Source: Thalassoglobus polymorphus | Lineage (GTDB): Bacteria; Planctomycetota; Planctomycetia; Planctomycetales; Planctomycetaceae | DNA: 64,000 bases | Assembly (NCBI RefSeq): GCF_007744255.1 | Contig: NZ_CP036267.1 | Span: 2,793,500-2,857,499 of the forward strand | Reading direction: 5' to 3' | Part shown: positions 15,631-25,503 of the stretch, piece after piece | Numbering within the stretch: the first letter of the stretch is position 1 | Layout: every line of letters begins with the position of its first letter | The notes under the pieces: generated by a model | Told to the model about the DNA's origin: nothing | Database searches by the model: none | What the model saw: only the letters and a program-made list of their open reading frames with translations | Position numbers and translations under genes: made by a program

Positions 15631-18003
15631 ATGAAATCCAATCCGCTTCGAAAGATTCTCCCGGTCACCATCGTTGCATTTGCGTTGCCGGCGATGGGTT
15701 TGACGCAACTTGTTTTCGCTCATGATGGCGATGAGGAACACGAACACGAGCACCAGCCACCAACTGCGGAGGTTCGTGAAGTCTACAAACCAACACTGCT
15801 CCCGGACCGTATTGTTTTAACGTGGACTGGAGACCCGGCGACCTCACAAGCGGTCACCTGGCGTACTTCAACGCAGATCACTCAAGGGATTGCGGAAATC
15901 GCGAAAGCGGAAGCTGGTCCTGGTTTTCCTGCCAAGGCGGTGAGGGTCAATGCGACATCGCAAGCATTGCTCACGAATTTAAGTACTGCTCACTATCACA
16001 CGGTCGAGTTTCAGGATTTGCAACCCAAAACCAAATACGCGTACCGCGTGGGTGATGGTGTGAATTGGAGTGAGTGGTTTCACTTCACAACAGCGAGTTC
16101 CCAGCCAGAGCCGTTCTCTTTTATCTACTTTGGAGATGCCCAGAACGACGTGCGTTCTATGTGGTCAAGGGTAATTCGGGAAGCCTACGGAGATGCTCCT
16201 GAGGCCGCGTTCATGCTGCATGCGGGCGACCTCGTCAACCGTGCTGAAGCTGATCACGAATGGGGAGAGTGGTTTGGAGCCGGAAACTGGGTGAATGCCA
16301 TGGTGCCAAGCATCGCGGTTCCAGGCAATCACGAACAAGCCAAGTTACCAGATGGCTCACGACGTTTGTCACACCACTGGCGTCCGACATTCGCTTTTCC
16401 AGAGAATGGCCCCCCAGGACTTGAAGAATCTTGCTACACACTGGTCTATCAAGGTGTCCGAATTATTGGGCTCAACAGCAATCATCAACAGGAAGACCAG
16501 GCTGTTTGGCTGGATAAAGTCCTTAGTGAAAACGAATGTCAGTGGGTCGTCTGCACGTTCCACCATCCGATGCACTCCACCGGAAAGGATCGAGACAACT
16601 CTGAGTTGCGAGCACTCTGGAAGCCGGTCCTTGACGAACATCAGGTCGATCTGGTGTTGCAAGGACACGATCACACGTATGGTCGCACCGGACTGAAAAC
16701 ACCTCGCGGGTTGCCACAGACCATCTCCAACGTACCAACAGGTGTCAGCAAACAGGATGAAGCAACTGGAACAGTTTACGTGGTCTCTGTCAGTGGTCCT
16801 AAAATGTATTCTCTGCAGCCACACCCGTTTATGGTGCGAACTGCGGAGGACACACAGCTGTACCAGATCATCACCATCGACGGCAACGAACTCCGATACG
16901 AAGCCCGTACTGCCGTCGGGAAACTCTACGATGCGTTTACACTTCACAAGAAAGAAGGTGAGATCAACGAACTCATCGATCAAATTCCAGAGACTCCCGA
17001 ACGTCGACGAGTCCCAGAAAAGCCAGCACCAAACGACGAGACCAAGCAGAGCATGTTGAAGTCCAATGGTGTCCCAGTGGTGGAGCCGTCAATGCGGTTA
17101 CTGAATCCAGAAGCTGTTGACCAAGACGACTTGTGCATCTGGAGGCATCCTGTCGACCCAGCTCTCAGCACTATCATCACCTCAGATAAATCCGCCAATC
17201 GGATCTTTGTTTACGATCTTGAAGGCAAGCTGTTGAGTTCTCATGAAGTCGCGAAACCGGGCAACATTGATATCCGAGGCAACTTTCCATTAGCCGGAAA
17301 TCGTGTGGATTTAGTAGTTGCTAACCAACGTGATGACGGAGAAAGGTTAGTAGCGTTTCGTGTTGATCCGAAAACGCGTGAACTCGTCCGCGTTGATCGC
17401 GGTGACCTGATGACCGGACCGAATTACGGTGGCTGCCTGTACCACTCTTTGAAAACAGACCGCTTTTATTTCTTCAGCACTTCAGAAGAAGCTGGAACAG
17501 TGCAATTCGAACTCAAAGACGATGGTGACGGACAAGTCATCAGCACAAAGGTTCGCACCTTGCCGCTGGGAAAGTCTGAAGGTGCTGTTGCAGACGATCA
17601 ATCAGGGATCGTCTACATTGCCGAAGAAGAAAAAGGAATTTGGAAGGTCGGAGCAGAACCTGGTGATTCCACAACAGGCGAACTTGTTGTGACCGTTGGC
17701 CAAGACGGAATTCAAGGAGACCTGGAAGGTGTCACTTTGACCGCACCGAATGAAGGTGACAGATTCCTTGTTTTTTCCGATCAGGGAGCAAGTACGATGC
17801 ACGTACTTCCACTGGACGGCAGTACGACCACCAAGCGATTCACCATTGACGGAGTGAAGGAAACAGATGGCATCGACCTCACAATGACTCCCTTGGGAGA
17901 CAAGTATCCAAACGGCATCTTCGCATGCCACTCAGACGAAGACCGCTGCCCCATCGTCGTTACACCCATCGAACGCATTCATGAAGCACTCCATCGTGAA
18001 TAA
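15631..18003 (+). CDS. purple acid phosphatase-like metallophosphatase fused to a beta-propeller phytase
   Basis: A 790-residue secreted protein (leader through VFAHDG, then a His/Glu-rich stretch). Domain 1 is PAP-like: an Ig-like entry (about 50-155), then the metal motifs GDA (~168), GDLV (~198), GNHE (~232), FHHP (~310) and GHDHTYG (~345). Domain 2 (about 487-785) looks like a 3-phytase propeller: DDLCIWRHP, DKSANRIFVYDLEG, KSEGAVADD, EEKGIWKV, GDLEGVTL. Each domain alone is a known phosphatase. Joined, they could strip phosphate from phytate and other esters. The N-terminal His/Glu run may bind metal (inference). Confidence 0.87.
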   Translation: MKSNPLRKILPVTIVAFALPAMGLTQLVFAHDGDEEHEHEHQPPTAEVREVYKPTLLPDRIVLTWTGDPATSQAVTWRTSTQITQGIAEIAKAEAGPGFPAKAVRVNATSQALLTNLSTAHYHTVEFQDLQPKTKYAYRVGDGVNWSEWFHFTTASSQPEPFSFIYFGDAQNDVRSMWSRVIREAYGDAPEAAFMLHAGDLVNRAEADHEWGEWFGAGNWVNAMVPSIAVPGNHEQAKLPDGSRRLSHHWRPTFAFPENGPPGLEESCYTLVYQGVRIIGLNSNHQQEDQAVWLDKVLSENECQWVVCTFHHPMHSTGKDRDNSELRALWKPVLDEHQVDLVLQGHDHTYGRTGLKTPRGLPQTISNVPTGVSKQDEATGTVYVVSVSGPKMYSLQPHPFMVRTAEDTQLYQIITIDGNELRYEARTAVGKLYDAFTLHKKEGEINELIDQIPETPERRRVPEKPAPNDETKQSMLKSNGVPVVEPSMRLLNPEAVDQDDLCIWRHPVDPALSTIITSDKSANRIFVYDLEGKLLSSHEVAKPGNIDIRGNFPLAGNRVDLVVANQRDDGERLVAFRVDPKTRELVRVDRGDLMTGPNYGGCLYHSLKTDRFYFFSTSEEAGTVQFELKDDGDGQVISTKVRTLPLGKSEGAVADDQSGIVYIAEEEKGIWKVGAEPGDSTTGELVVTVGQDGIQGDLEGVTLTAPNEGDRFLVFSDQGASTMHVLPLDGSTTTKRFTIDGVKETDGIDLTMTPLGDKYPNGIFACHSDEDRCPIVVTPIERIHEALHRE

Positions 18004-18241
18004 GCTGACGGTGACGATGCGACAGAAAAAAAATTCTCCTACGAGAGGTCAGTGCATCGTGAATACACTCCAGTTCTTCTTCTCGTAATCACCGGACAAG
18101 CTGTGGCTCACAAGGAAGCGCTGCTTGGATACATTCGCTGCAAGCATTGCGGCCCAAGGGGGAGAGTTGTGGTTCGCATCGAAGGACGTTCCTTCCAAAA
18201 CGGAATCCTCAAGCAGGAATCCGTCGCTGAATTCAATTTCT

Positions 18242-18322
18242 TAGAACCAGTCCGGAAACCTCTGGAATCGTCATTTTTCTCAACGTTCGAGAGAGCAATT
18301 TCAAGTTTCAGGACCAGTTCTA
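18242..18322 (-). repeat. 81-bp interspersed repeat, family 1, copy C
   Basis: Begins TAGAACCAGTCCGGAAACC and ends CAGGACCAGTTCTA, exactly 81 bp, in reverse orientation. It lies between the convergent PAP-phytase and TolC genes, a position suited to a bidirectional terminator. Bases 18004-18241 contain no recognisable gene. Confidence 0.88.
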
Positions 18323-18367
18323 ACAAGCAGGTTCGTGCGATTCCCAACTCATTGAACCAGCAGTCTG

Positions 18368-20059
18368 TTACCTGGGGAGTGCGTCTTGTGCCAGGGAGGC
18401 GCGGTAGTTCGCTTGTGCGACAAAATAACTCAGGCGGGCATTGATATTCTTTTGTCGCGATTCGACTGCGTACTGCTCCCGCAAGGTGACCTTCAAGAGA
18501 TCAGAAGAGCCCAGTTCGAAATTTCTTCGCTCGCGTTGAGCCAGTTCTTCAGCATGCGTGACAGCTTGTTGAGTTTCTTTAACCTGTTCGAAAGCCGTCG
18601 TGAGAGAAGCGTATGCCGATTGTACATCAGCAACAATGTTGTCTTCGGTGAGCCGGCGTTTTGCGTTGAGCTGCGATACTTTAGACTCGATCTGATGAAT
18701 CTTTCCTTTCGCCTTACGTCGTTGTAGCGGGACGTTGACAAACAGCGACGCATCAAGCTGAAATGGTCCTTTATCATTCTTGCTACTCGTTGGTTCTCCA
18801 GTATCTTTCGACGCAGCAAAAACAGCATCGATTTCAGGGCGAAGTTGATTACATGCTTCCGTGTAATCGATATCAAGCTGTTTTTTCACAAGTTCAAAAA
18901 CAACGAGTTCAGGACGTTGATTCAGGGCAACCTGGGAGTCAACCAAGAGTTTATCCGAATTCACCATAGTCGGGTTTGGAAACTTCGGGAGTGGAACATC
19001 ACTAGGGATGATTGGGCGACCATCGACACCTCGATAATAGAGTGAGAGTTTAATCGCAGCCTTTTGCAACTTTTCAGATGTCTGAGCAAGCTTGGCTTGT
19101 CGCTCGGCAATCAACCTCAGATTGTCAGTCAATTCCGGAGGGTCGAGCAATCCATTTTCGACTTGGCTGCGAATACGTTCGGACCGGCTTTCAGCAAGCT
19201 CCAGAATTTGAGTCGCCACCCGATAACTTTCTCCAGCCGCCACCCATTCCCAATAAGCAATACTGGCCGATTGAACAAAGGAAATGAGCTGTGCCTGGAT
19301 TTCAGCTTCAACGATATGTCTTTCGTATTGGGTCCGCCACTGTTCAGCCCGTCGTTCATCAATCGTACGATCTTGAGCTAAGGGTAAGACCACGCCGGCT
19401 TTGAATTCGCCTCCCCCGTTCGTCTGCCGTTCTTTGTACCATGGCTCGAATGATCCACGCCCGATTCGATAACCCGCGAAGACTTCACCCCCTTGGTAAA
19501 GAGGCTGAATCAAACCAATGCTATTTCGGTAGTTCTCATAGAATCCAACAGTCGTGTTCTCGCTGGCTGCCTTGAATTTGGTATCAAAAGCTCCCTGAGC
19601 GCTGATGAGCTCTCCATTTACAATTCCGCGCTGATGCAGGGCAGCCTCCAATGATGGATAAGCGTTGTAAACCGATGCAATCACAGCATCGAGACTCAGT
19701 TCGTTCGAGGATGAGATCTCGACTGCCGGAGCAACTAGCCTCAACTGGGCTGAAGAATCGATTTCGTTCTCAGAGGGAGATGAACCTTCTTCTTCCTTGG
19801 TGTCCAAGTCGCTTTGCGCTGAGTCTGCCTGGCCTGTAACGACTTGATATGAGACTTGACTCAACTCATTGCGGTCCTCTTCAATGACCTTGTTCGTTTG
19901 AATCTCGGCATCGATCTGAATAGCAGGATCATTGACTGATAGAGAATTGACCAGTTCACCTGCCTGATTCGGATATGGACAAGGTTCTGCCACTCTCGAC
20001 CGCGTACGCGCGCAACCTAGCATGCCGATCACGACCAGAGCACAAAATATTAAGCGCAC
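18368..20059 (-). CDS. TolC-family outer-membrane efflux lipoprotein
   Basis: A 563-residue protein starting at a GTG, with a lipobox MLGC. Residues 60-110 are a Ser/Glu/Asp-rich linker. The TolC fold then begins at LSLDAVIASVYNAYPSLEAALHQRG and runs through two long helical hairpins (YERHIVEAEIQAQLISFVQS; QRERRNFELGSSDLLKVTLRE) typical of outer-membrane efflux proteins. It is preceded in the same direction by an HlyD adaptor and an ABC exporter, so it likely forms the outer-membrane channel of that type-I-like system. A 369-bp gap holding two repeat elements separates it from the HlyD gene. Confidence 0.9.
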   Translation of the reverse strand: MRLIFCALVVIGMLGCARTRSRVAEPCPYPNQAGELVNSLSVNDPAIQIDAEIQTNKVIEEDRNELSQVSYQVVTGQADSAQSDLDTKEEEGSSPSENEIDSSAQLRLVAPAVEISSSNELSLDAVIASVYNAYPSLEAALHQRGIVNGELISAQGAFDTKFKAASENTTVGFYENYRNSIGLIQPLYQGGEVFAGYRIGRGSFEPWYKERQTNGGGEFKAGVVLPLAQDRTIDERRAEQWRTQYERHIVEAEIQAQLISFVQSASIAYWEWVAAGESYRVATQILELAESRSERIRSQVENGLLDPPELTDNLRLIAERQAKLAQTSEKLQKAAIKLSLYYRGVDGRPIIPSDVPLPKFPNPTMVNSDKLLVDSQVALNQRPELVVFELVKKQLDIDYTEACNQLRPEIDAVFAASKDTGEPTSSKNDKGPFQLDASLFVNVPLQRRKAKGKIHQIESKVSQLNAKRRLTEDNIVADVQSAYASLTTAFEQVKETQQAVTHAEELAQRERRNFELGSSDLLKVTLREQYAVESRQKNINARLSYFVAQANYRASLAQDALPR

Positions 20060-20118
20060 AGTACCGAAACCTTCCTTGGTTCTGGTGAAGGATCTGAAAA
20101 CATCTTTGCGAGCGCTTC

Positions 20119-20175
20119 TAGAGCATTTTCATATCTGAACGGATTCTTTCTGCCTCGTGGCAGTCAAGTATTTTA
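20119..20175 (+). repeat. family 2 repeat fragment
   Basis: TAGAGCATTTTC, then TTCTGCCTCGTGGC and TATTTTAC, align in order with the first half of the copy at 54865 (TAGAGCATCTTTC, TTCTGCCTCGCGGC, CATTTTAC). The distal half is missing. It lies between the HlyD and TolC genes. Confidence 0.55.
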
Positions 20176-20221
20176 CATACGAGACGTTTCTATACCGTCA
20201 AGATAAGCATGGAAACCCCCT

Positions 20222-20302
20222 TAGAATCAGTCCGAAAACTCTTGGAATGGTCGCTTTCCTCTACGTCTGAGAGAGCAATTTCAAGTTTCAAGGTCAGTTC
20301 TA
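20222..20302 (-). repeat. 81-bp interspersed repeat, family 1, copy D
   Basis: Begins TAGAATCAGTCCGAAAAC and ends AAGGTCAGTTCTA, 81 bp. It is located after the HlyD gene and before TolC, so any hairpin it forms in RNA could lower TolC transcription relative to the exporter. The rest of the 20060-20428 gap has no gene. Confidence 0.85.
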
Positions 20303-20428
20303 AGAAATCTCATCGACCATGAGTTTCACAAAGCTTGAAAACGATACCAACCTGCAAGTCTCCTCAGGTGTGAAATTGGGAGATCCAGGCACAATCCCTA
20401 CAACCGATAAAGTCGACGCCTACGACAA

Positions 20429-21913
20429 CTATGTTTTCGGCAATTTTGGCGGCTTGCTTTTGGTTTTTTGTGTGTCTGTTTGCTGCAGATCAACCACTGG
20501 CGGAAACCCGTTCAGCTGACGCCAAACTTCGTACCAGAGGGGAACTTGGTCTAATAAAACCCACGCATTGGCACGAACTCCTTGCCTGAGAAATCGTTCG
20601 TCGGGCCAAGGATTAGAACTCAAGTCGGGTCGAACCAGGACGCGAAATTTGCCTTTCCCGTTGTCCGAAGCATCGACAGAAACTATTTTTCCACCAAATG
20701 TTCCCACGGCGACCGATGGCCAACCTGAAAACTGAACTGCAGGCCAACCTTCAAATTGCAATCTGACGTGCCGTCCCGGTTCAACGAGTGGCGCATCGTT
20801 GCCGCGAACATAAATTTGAACAGATCGATCACTGGTTTCAGGCACGATCGTGCAAATTTCGTCACCTTCTTTGAGAATCGCAGTTCCTTGGTTGGGCGTA
20901 ATTTTCACTACATAGCCATCAAACGGTGCAGTGATGTGCTGACTTTGTTGGCGTGCGACTTTCACCTCCATTTCTACGACTTCCTTGCTCGCCTTGTTCA
21001 AGTCTTGCGAAGCTTTCGCGATATCACTTTCTGCTTTAGAGACATCGCCAAGCGCTTTGCGTAAGGTCGCCTGCGCATAGTCGATTTCGATTTGCGATTT
21101 TTCAATCTTGGCTGTTCGCTCGCGTGTCTTCCCTTCCAGTTCAGACTTCGCGGCAGCGACATAGGCCTCAGCCCTGCTGACTTTGGCTTTTGACTCGTTG
21201 AGCTTTCGCTCGACTTCCTGAAACTTTTGAAGTGCGATATTGCCTTCGGTGTAAAGCTGTTCGAGACGTTCGTACTCTGCCAGTAATTGAGGGATGGCAG
21301 CTCGGTACTCTGTTAATTGCTGTTCTTCAGCTTCCACTTTCTGCTTTGCCATCTTCACATACGCATCTTGTGCGGCAATTGTCTCCGACTTCACTTTCTC
21401 ATACGCTGAAACTTGTGCTTCAACAGATTTAACGATCATCTTTGCAGCTTCTAAGGCACGCTGGTTAGCTTCGAGTTGCTGCTTGCTGAAGAAGACAGTT
21501 TGCTGAGTATTGGAAAGTTGCTGTCCCAAGTGATTTGTATACTCTGCATCCAAGTCCTGAATCTCAGCAATGAACTGACCTTTTTCAACACGTGCATTTT
21601 CAAAGATCCCATTTCCCCAGCGGACAAGCCGCCCTTTCAGAGGGGATTCGATGACTTGCTGACGCTGATCTGGTGCAAAGGCCAACACGCTTCCCGTTCC
21701 TGTGACAGATTGTTGCCACGGAGCGAGAGTCATCAACGCAATCGTAATCAGTAGTAGAATGAAGAGTACGACACCAATGCGACGAATCAGCCTTGACGAG
21801 CGTGCTAGCCGCAGCACCGGAAAAATGGATTCACTGTATGCTGCAGGAAGTAGCATTGTTTGACGCAGGGAGACGCTGTTCATCTTCGAATCATCAAGAT
21901 TCTCCTTAGACAT
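20429..21913 (-). CDS. HlyD-family membrane-fusion (periplasmic adaptor) protein
   Basis: A 494-residue protein. The ATG at 21913 overlaps the stop of the upstream ABC gene by 8 bases (ATGTCTAA). One transmembrane helix is at about 50-70 (IGVVLFILLLITIALM). A biotinyl-lipoyl half (GTGSVLAFAP, SPLKGRLVRWGNG) is split by about 190 residues of coiled coil (KVKSETIAAQDAYVKMAKQKVEAEEQQ...). The second lipoyl half is ITAPFDGYVVKITPNQGTA, then come beta-barrel strands. The architecture is that of HlyD/EmrA-type adaptors linking an inner-membrane exporter to TolC. Confidence 0.92.
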   Translation of the reverse strand: MSKENLDDSKMNSVSLRQTMLLPAAYSESIFPVLRLARSSRLIRRIGVVLFILLLITIALMTLAPWQQSVTGTGSVLAFAPDQRQQVIESPLKGRLVRWGNGIFENARVEKGQFIAEIQDLDAEYTNHLGQQLSNTQQTVFFSKQQLEANQRALEAAKMIVKSVEAQVSAYEKVKSETIAAQDAYVKMAKQKVEAEEQQLTEYRAAIPQLLAEYERLEQLYTEGNIALQKFQEVERKLNESKAKVSRAEAYVAAAKSELEGKTRERTAKIEKSQIEIDYAQATLRKALGDVSKAESDIAKASQDLNKASKEVVEMEVKVARQQSQHITAPFDGYVVKITPNQGTAILKEGDEICTIVPETSDRSVQIYVRGNDAPLVEPGRHVRLQFEGWPAVQFSGWPSVAVGTFGGKIVSVDASDNGKGKFRVLVRPDLSSNPWPDERFLRQGVRANAWVLLDQVPLWYEVWRQLNGFPPVVDLQQTDTQKTKSKPPKLPKT

Positions 21914-24071
21914 GAGCCACCCCATTGCTAAGTGTTTCCGAATTCTTTCCAAGCTGAAGCTTCATCGTTGCCTTTTTGATCAAATGTTCCCGTCCAGAGA
22001 CCACAATAAGTGTCCAGGGAGCAGAGTCGGCGAATAAGACTTCGGAGATCAACTGAACATCATCATCGGGCAGTTCATCAAGGAGACCATCGATGAGCAG
22101 TAGACTTGGTGAGTTGACAATGCCGCGGGCGATCATCAGTTTTTTCAATTGTGATTCCGAGAGCGGATAACCATCCTCTGAAATTTCTGTTCCCAAACCA
22201 TCGCGCAGTGCCAGGACTTTATCAAGTAACCCCACTTTCAGCAGAGCATCTCGAACATCATGTATTAACACTTCTGGGCGTTTGAGGTGAATGTTCTCAG
22301 CGATCGTCCCTTCAAACACTTCAATGTTTCTGACGAGCGAAACATGACTCCGCAAAGCATCCGGTCTCAGATCCCGAGGGTCGATATTGTTAATCGCCAG
22401 ATAGCCCTTGGAAGGGGTTCTTGTCCCGAAAAGCATATCGAGAAGCTGACTCTTTCCACTCCCGCCATGTCCGTAGACAACCACCCGCTCTCCCGGAGCA
22501 ATCTGTGCATTCACCCCCGGAGCCATGTCTTTCCCCGATTTCCCGGAGTAACTGAGGTTGTGAATTTGGACGCGGGCTGCGGTGGCCCTCGGAAAAGTCA
22601 ACAGGCCTGACTGATCCTCCATCGGTAAATCTAGAAGAACTCCCAGCTTATCGACTGCGGCGAGCAAATCGTAAAAGCTTTCAACATGCTTACCGAGCTT
22701 GGCAAACGAACCAACAATGACCGTCACAATCAATTCGGAAGCAACGAGTTGCCCGAGCGTTAGCTGTCCGGACATGACCAGCCATCCTCCCAAGCCTAGT
22801 AACACTGTGCTGGCAAATGCTTGTAATCCGAGAGCGAAAAGAACTTGACGCATCAATACCCGAAAGTGGACCTTGCGGGCAGTCAGGTAGTCATGAATGT
22901 AGCGATCTGATCGCTCGAGCGCGAACTCGCCTGCACCACCGTGACGAATTGCGATAGGACAACTAACGATGTTCTCCAGCCACGCTGCCATTCGATACTT
23001 CGACTTCGACTCCTTAACGCTCGTTTGCACTGCGCCACGACCGAGGCCCAGAATGATAAAAGCAATCATGAACAGAAGGACAACATCGAAACCCAACAAC
23101 CACGGATGATAAAATGCAAGCACAGCCATGCCGATCAACGTTCCCAGAACAAGACTGATCCCATCGAGAAGAAGCTGAGCAGAAGATTTTTGAATGGTCA
23201 CAATTTCGAAGAACCGATTCACCAGTTCACGTCCAGACCGACCATCAAGAGACTCAAGTTCTACACGCGGCAACCGGAACGACAGGTCAGCCGCAACCCG
23301 AGCAAACAATCGTCGCTGTATCATCTCCACAACGATCGTTTGTAACGCTCGCAAAGCGGCCGAGAACGTGAGGAATGCTAACAGCATTAGCGCCAGGACG
23401 ACGAGCGGTTGAATAACACGACCGAAGGCCACAGTGTTGACCAACATCTCGACTGCCAGCGGCGTCGCCAATGCCAGAATTCCAATGACGAGTGCAAAGA
23501 TGACGATCACGGCAATATCGCCACGCTCCGGGTGAAGCAATGCAAACAGACGGTTTATCGGAATTCGGGATTCAGTCTTCGAAGCGGCTCCGATCGTGCC
23601 AGTCAATTGAGGCTCGAAAATGACACCACGAATCACGTCGTCTTTCGAGTTGATCTTTAGGGAACGTCTGAACGGTCGCTCGCCCACCCAGTTCCGCTCA
23701 CGTTTGCTAAATGGCTGTAAAATAAGATTTTTCCGTCCTCGACTTCCAGCCACTGCCAGCCAATCACCATCCTCGGTACGGAGGAGCAAGCGTGCATCAT
23801 CATTCGCCATGGACTTAAGCTGGTGGAAAGTCCCGTCAATAACTTTGCACTTGAAACCCAGGCTGCGACTGGCTTCAACGATCCACTTCCACCAGTCTTC
23901 ACTGGTTTGACCTGACCAGAGATGAGCCGCCTCGTCAACTGCTCGACGAATTTGCATTCGATCTACGTGATGTTCAACCTCAGCCGCCAACTTCTCTAGC
24001 AGCCAGGCAGCGGATTCCAGGTCTTTTTTTCGAGTTCGACTCAAATTATCTCGGCTTGTTGATCCGTTCAA
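21906..24071 (-). CDS. ABC exporter (type-I-secretion-like) with N-terminal C39-like domain and degenerate ATPase motifs
   Basis: A 721-residue protein. The TTG start at 24071 has a good Shine-Dalgarno (GGAG, 6-base gap) and overlaps the regulator gene by 26 bases. Residues ~50-150 resemble a C39-like, peptidase-dead domain ([14 protein letters not shown]). The six-helix exporter domain spans about 190-460. The ATPase has Walker A GHGGSGKS (~533-540), but the signature is LSESQ (~637) instead of LSGGQ. Walker B reads LLLIDG, so the catalytic Glu is Gly, and no switch His is visible (VVSGREH). It may hydrolyse ATP poorly or rely on a partner subunit. Confidence 0.88.
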   Translation of the reverse strand: MNGSTSRDNLSRTRKKDLESAAWLLEKLAAEVEHHVDRMQIRRAVDEAAHLWSGQTSEDWWKWIVEASRSLGFKCKVIDGTFHQLKSMANDDARLLLRTEDGDWLAVAGSRGRKNLILQPFSKRERNWVGERPFRRSLKINSKDDVIRGVIFEPQLTGTIGAASKTESRIPINRLFALLHPERGDIAVIVIFALVIGILALATPLAVEMLVNTVAFGRVIQPLVVLALMLLAFLTFSAALRALQTIVVEMIQRRLFARVAADLSFRLPRVELESLDGRSGRELVNRFFEIVTIQKSSAQLLLDGISLVLGTLIGMAVLAFYHPWLLGFDVVLLFMIAFIILGLGRGAVQTSVKESKSKYRMAAWLENIVSCPIAIRHGGAGEFALERSDRYIHDYLTARKVHFRVLMRQVLFALGLQAFASTVLLGLGGWLVMSGQLTLGQLVASELIVTVIVGSFAKLGKHVESFYDLLAAVDKLGVLLDLPMEDQSGLLTFPRATAARVQIHNLSYSGKSGKDMAPGVNAQIAPGERVVVYGHGGSGKSQLLDMLFGTRTPSKGYLAINNIDPRDLRPDALRSHVSLVRNIEVFEGTIAENIHLKRPEVLIHDVRDALLKVGLLDKVLALRDGLGTEISEDGYPLSESQLKKLMIARGIVNSPSLLLIDGLLDELPDDDVQLISEVLFADSAPWTLIVVSGREHLIKKATMKLQLGKNSETLSNGVAHV

Positions 24072-24450
24072 TTAAGTCTCCGATCGTGCAGTGAGATTCA
24101 ATCGGGTGTCGTAATGCCAGGTCGGTCAGCGTACGGTATTGATTCCTTCTTCCTACTTTTTCCCGTTCGATAAAGCCTCCCTCTTCGAGGTCAACAACAA
24201 TCCGTTGCACTGCTCGTTCAGTAATTCCAACAAGCACTGCAACCTCTCGGAGCGTCATGGAAGGATTGGACGCCAACACAATCAACACGTGAGAATGATT
24301 TGTCAGAAACGTCCACGACGGACCGGGTTCGTCGTCCGGCCTGTCAGCAATTGGGCGATTTGATGTTCCTGGCTTATCTGTCCGGCGCGAGTTCGACCTG
24401 GAGTGAGAACTACCATCCGATTTTTTTTTAGGATTTCGTTTTGCTGCCAT
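24046..24450 (-). CDS. winged-helix (MarR-like) transcriptional regulator
   Basis: A 134-residue protein. The ATG at 24450 has AGGTG 6 bases upstream; an in-frame ATG at 24486 is less well placed. The first ~45 residues are basic and low in complexity ([16 protein letters not shown]). The rest is a winged helix: [43 protein letters not shown], then a wing, GRRNQYRTL. It is the first gene of the exporter operon and overlaps the ABC gene by 26 bases, so it probably controls the exporter. Its ligand is unknown. Confidence 0.83.
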   Translation of the reverse strand: MAAKRNPKKKSDGSSHSRSNSRRTDKPGTSNRPIADRPDDEPGPSWTFLTNHSHVLIVLASNPSMTLREVAVLVGITERAVQRIVVDLEEGGFIEREKVGRRNQYRTLTDLALRHPIESHCTIGDLIERINKPR

Positions 24451-24491
24451 CCGAGTCACCTTTCGAGAGCGCGAACAAATGATCAACCGTT

Positions 24492-24572
24492 TAGAACTGG
24501 TCCTGAAACCTGATATTGCTCTCTCAAACGTTGAGAAAAGCGGCTATCCCAGAGGTTTTCGGACTGGTTCTA
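24492..24572 (+). repeat. 81-bp interspersed repeat, family 1, copy E
   Basis: Begins TAGAACTGGTCCTGAAACC and ends TTTTCGGACTGGTTCTA, 81 bp, close to the consensus. It lies 42 bp upstream of the regulator start, so the exporter-operon promoter must be within, between or beyond the element. Bases 24573-24894 show no gene. Confidence 0.9.
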
Positions 24573-24894
24573 GCAATGGCACCAGTGCATTCTGCAATAG
24601 CTTACCACATTCCCACAGCTTTGCGAAATACAATTCACGACAATTTATTCGCGATTCAAAAATTACGAAACCATTTTGTCCGCATCCCTCCCCCCCCTCC
24701 TGTACAACAGAGGTGTTTGACGCAAACGAATATCAGGAGCAAACGCTTTTTCGGGATTTTTTACGTGCCAGTTCATGCGAACAGATCGAACCCGACCTAG
24801 CCTAAATTGACCTGCCCCGATCTGGCAACTTGCGATCAAAAGTATCTACGGGGCAACGCTTATGGAGCAAAGTCGAGTCCGCCGTTGAACTCGA

Positions 24895-25197
24895 TCACCT
24901 TCCACGCTCACGACGGACCGCTTCTGGTCGTTCGTGATCGAGCTGTTGGTTCCGAAGTTGACGATACTTGAGCGACAGAGACGGATCGCTGCCGGAGCTG
25001 AGGGCGATGTCGGTATCTGCGAAGGTGTACGTCCCGGTCGAATCGGTGACCATCACCCCGTTCGAGCCGGTCAGCTCAGTATCAGTAATCCAGATCCCTT
25101 CGCCGCTATCCTGAATGGCATCGGTTGCGGTGGAGTTGAACACCACTGACTGCCCTGTGCCTGGGGTTCCTGACCTGCTAACGTCTTCGCGAAACAA
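24895..25197 (-). pseudogene. fragment of a secreted repeat (beta-helix-like) protein
   Basis: The minus frame encodes short Gly/Ser/Thr-rich repeats (TDTELTGSNGVMVTDSTGTYTFADTDIALSSG-type), a pattern seen in large planctomycete surface proteins. The tail changes character after DPSLS; the neighbouring frame continues with a plausible repeat (SSIVNFGTNSSITNDQ), suggesting a frameshift. There is no leader, and the left end abuts unrelated DNA. I read it as a remnant at the island edge, not a working gene. The exact family is not identified. Confidence 0.35.
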
Positions 25198-25402
25198 ACT
25201 TCAGGTACTTCACGATTGAGTCGCGGTTGTAGATTGTCCGATTGCGGTACAGCTTGCTGTCGATCACACGGTCTCGGACTTTTTTATTGAGGGTCGTGCG
25301 GCCAACTTTGAGCAAGTGCATTGCCTCCTCCCGGTCACACCAACTTTCCCGGATCGCTTCCGGGAGTGTTTGACTGTTCGGGCTCTCTGTTAAGTTATTC
25401 AT
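25178..25402 (-). CDS. excisionase/AlpA-like helix-turn-helix protein
   Basis: A 74-residue protein with an excellent ribosome site (AAGGAG, 8 bases before the ATG). Residues 21-66 (CDREEAMHLLKVGRTTLNKKVRD...YNRDSIVKYL) fit the MerR-like HTH_17 / excisionase fold: a helix-turn-helix followed by a short wing. Such proteins direct excision or regulate integrative elements and are common in planctomycete islands. No integrase gene is present nearby. Confidence in the fold is good; the element it serves is unknown. Confidence 0.75.
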   Translation of the reverse strand: MNNLTESPNSQTLPEAIRESWCDREEAMHLLKVGRTTLNKKVRDRVIDSKLYRNRTIYNRDSIVKYLKFVSRRR

Positions 25403-25503
25403 CGTTCAGCTCCTTACAATACGTTGCTTGAGATGAGCGAACTCTACAGGCGGTTTTTAGCGTTTATTCATTTCTCGGCGTTTATCCACATCGATCCGGG
25501 ATT

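Noticed and set aside
24479-24805. Plus-strand frame starting in repeat copy E
   Set aside because: The first third is the repeat itself and the rest is low-complexity Pro-rich sequence without a ribosome site.
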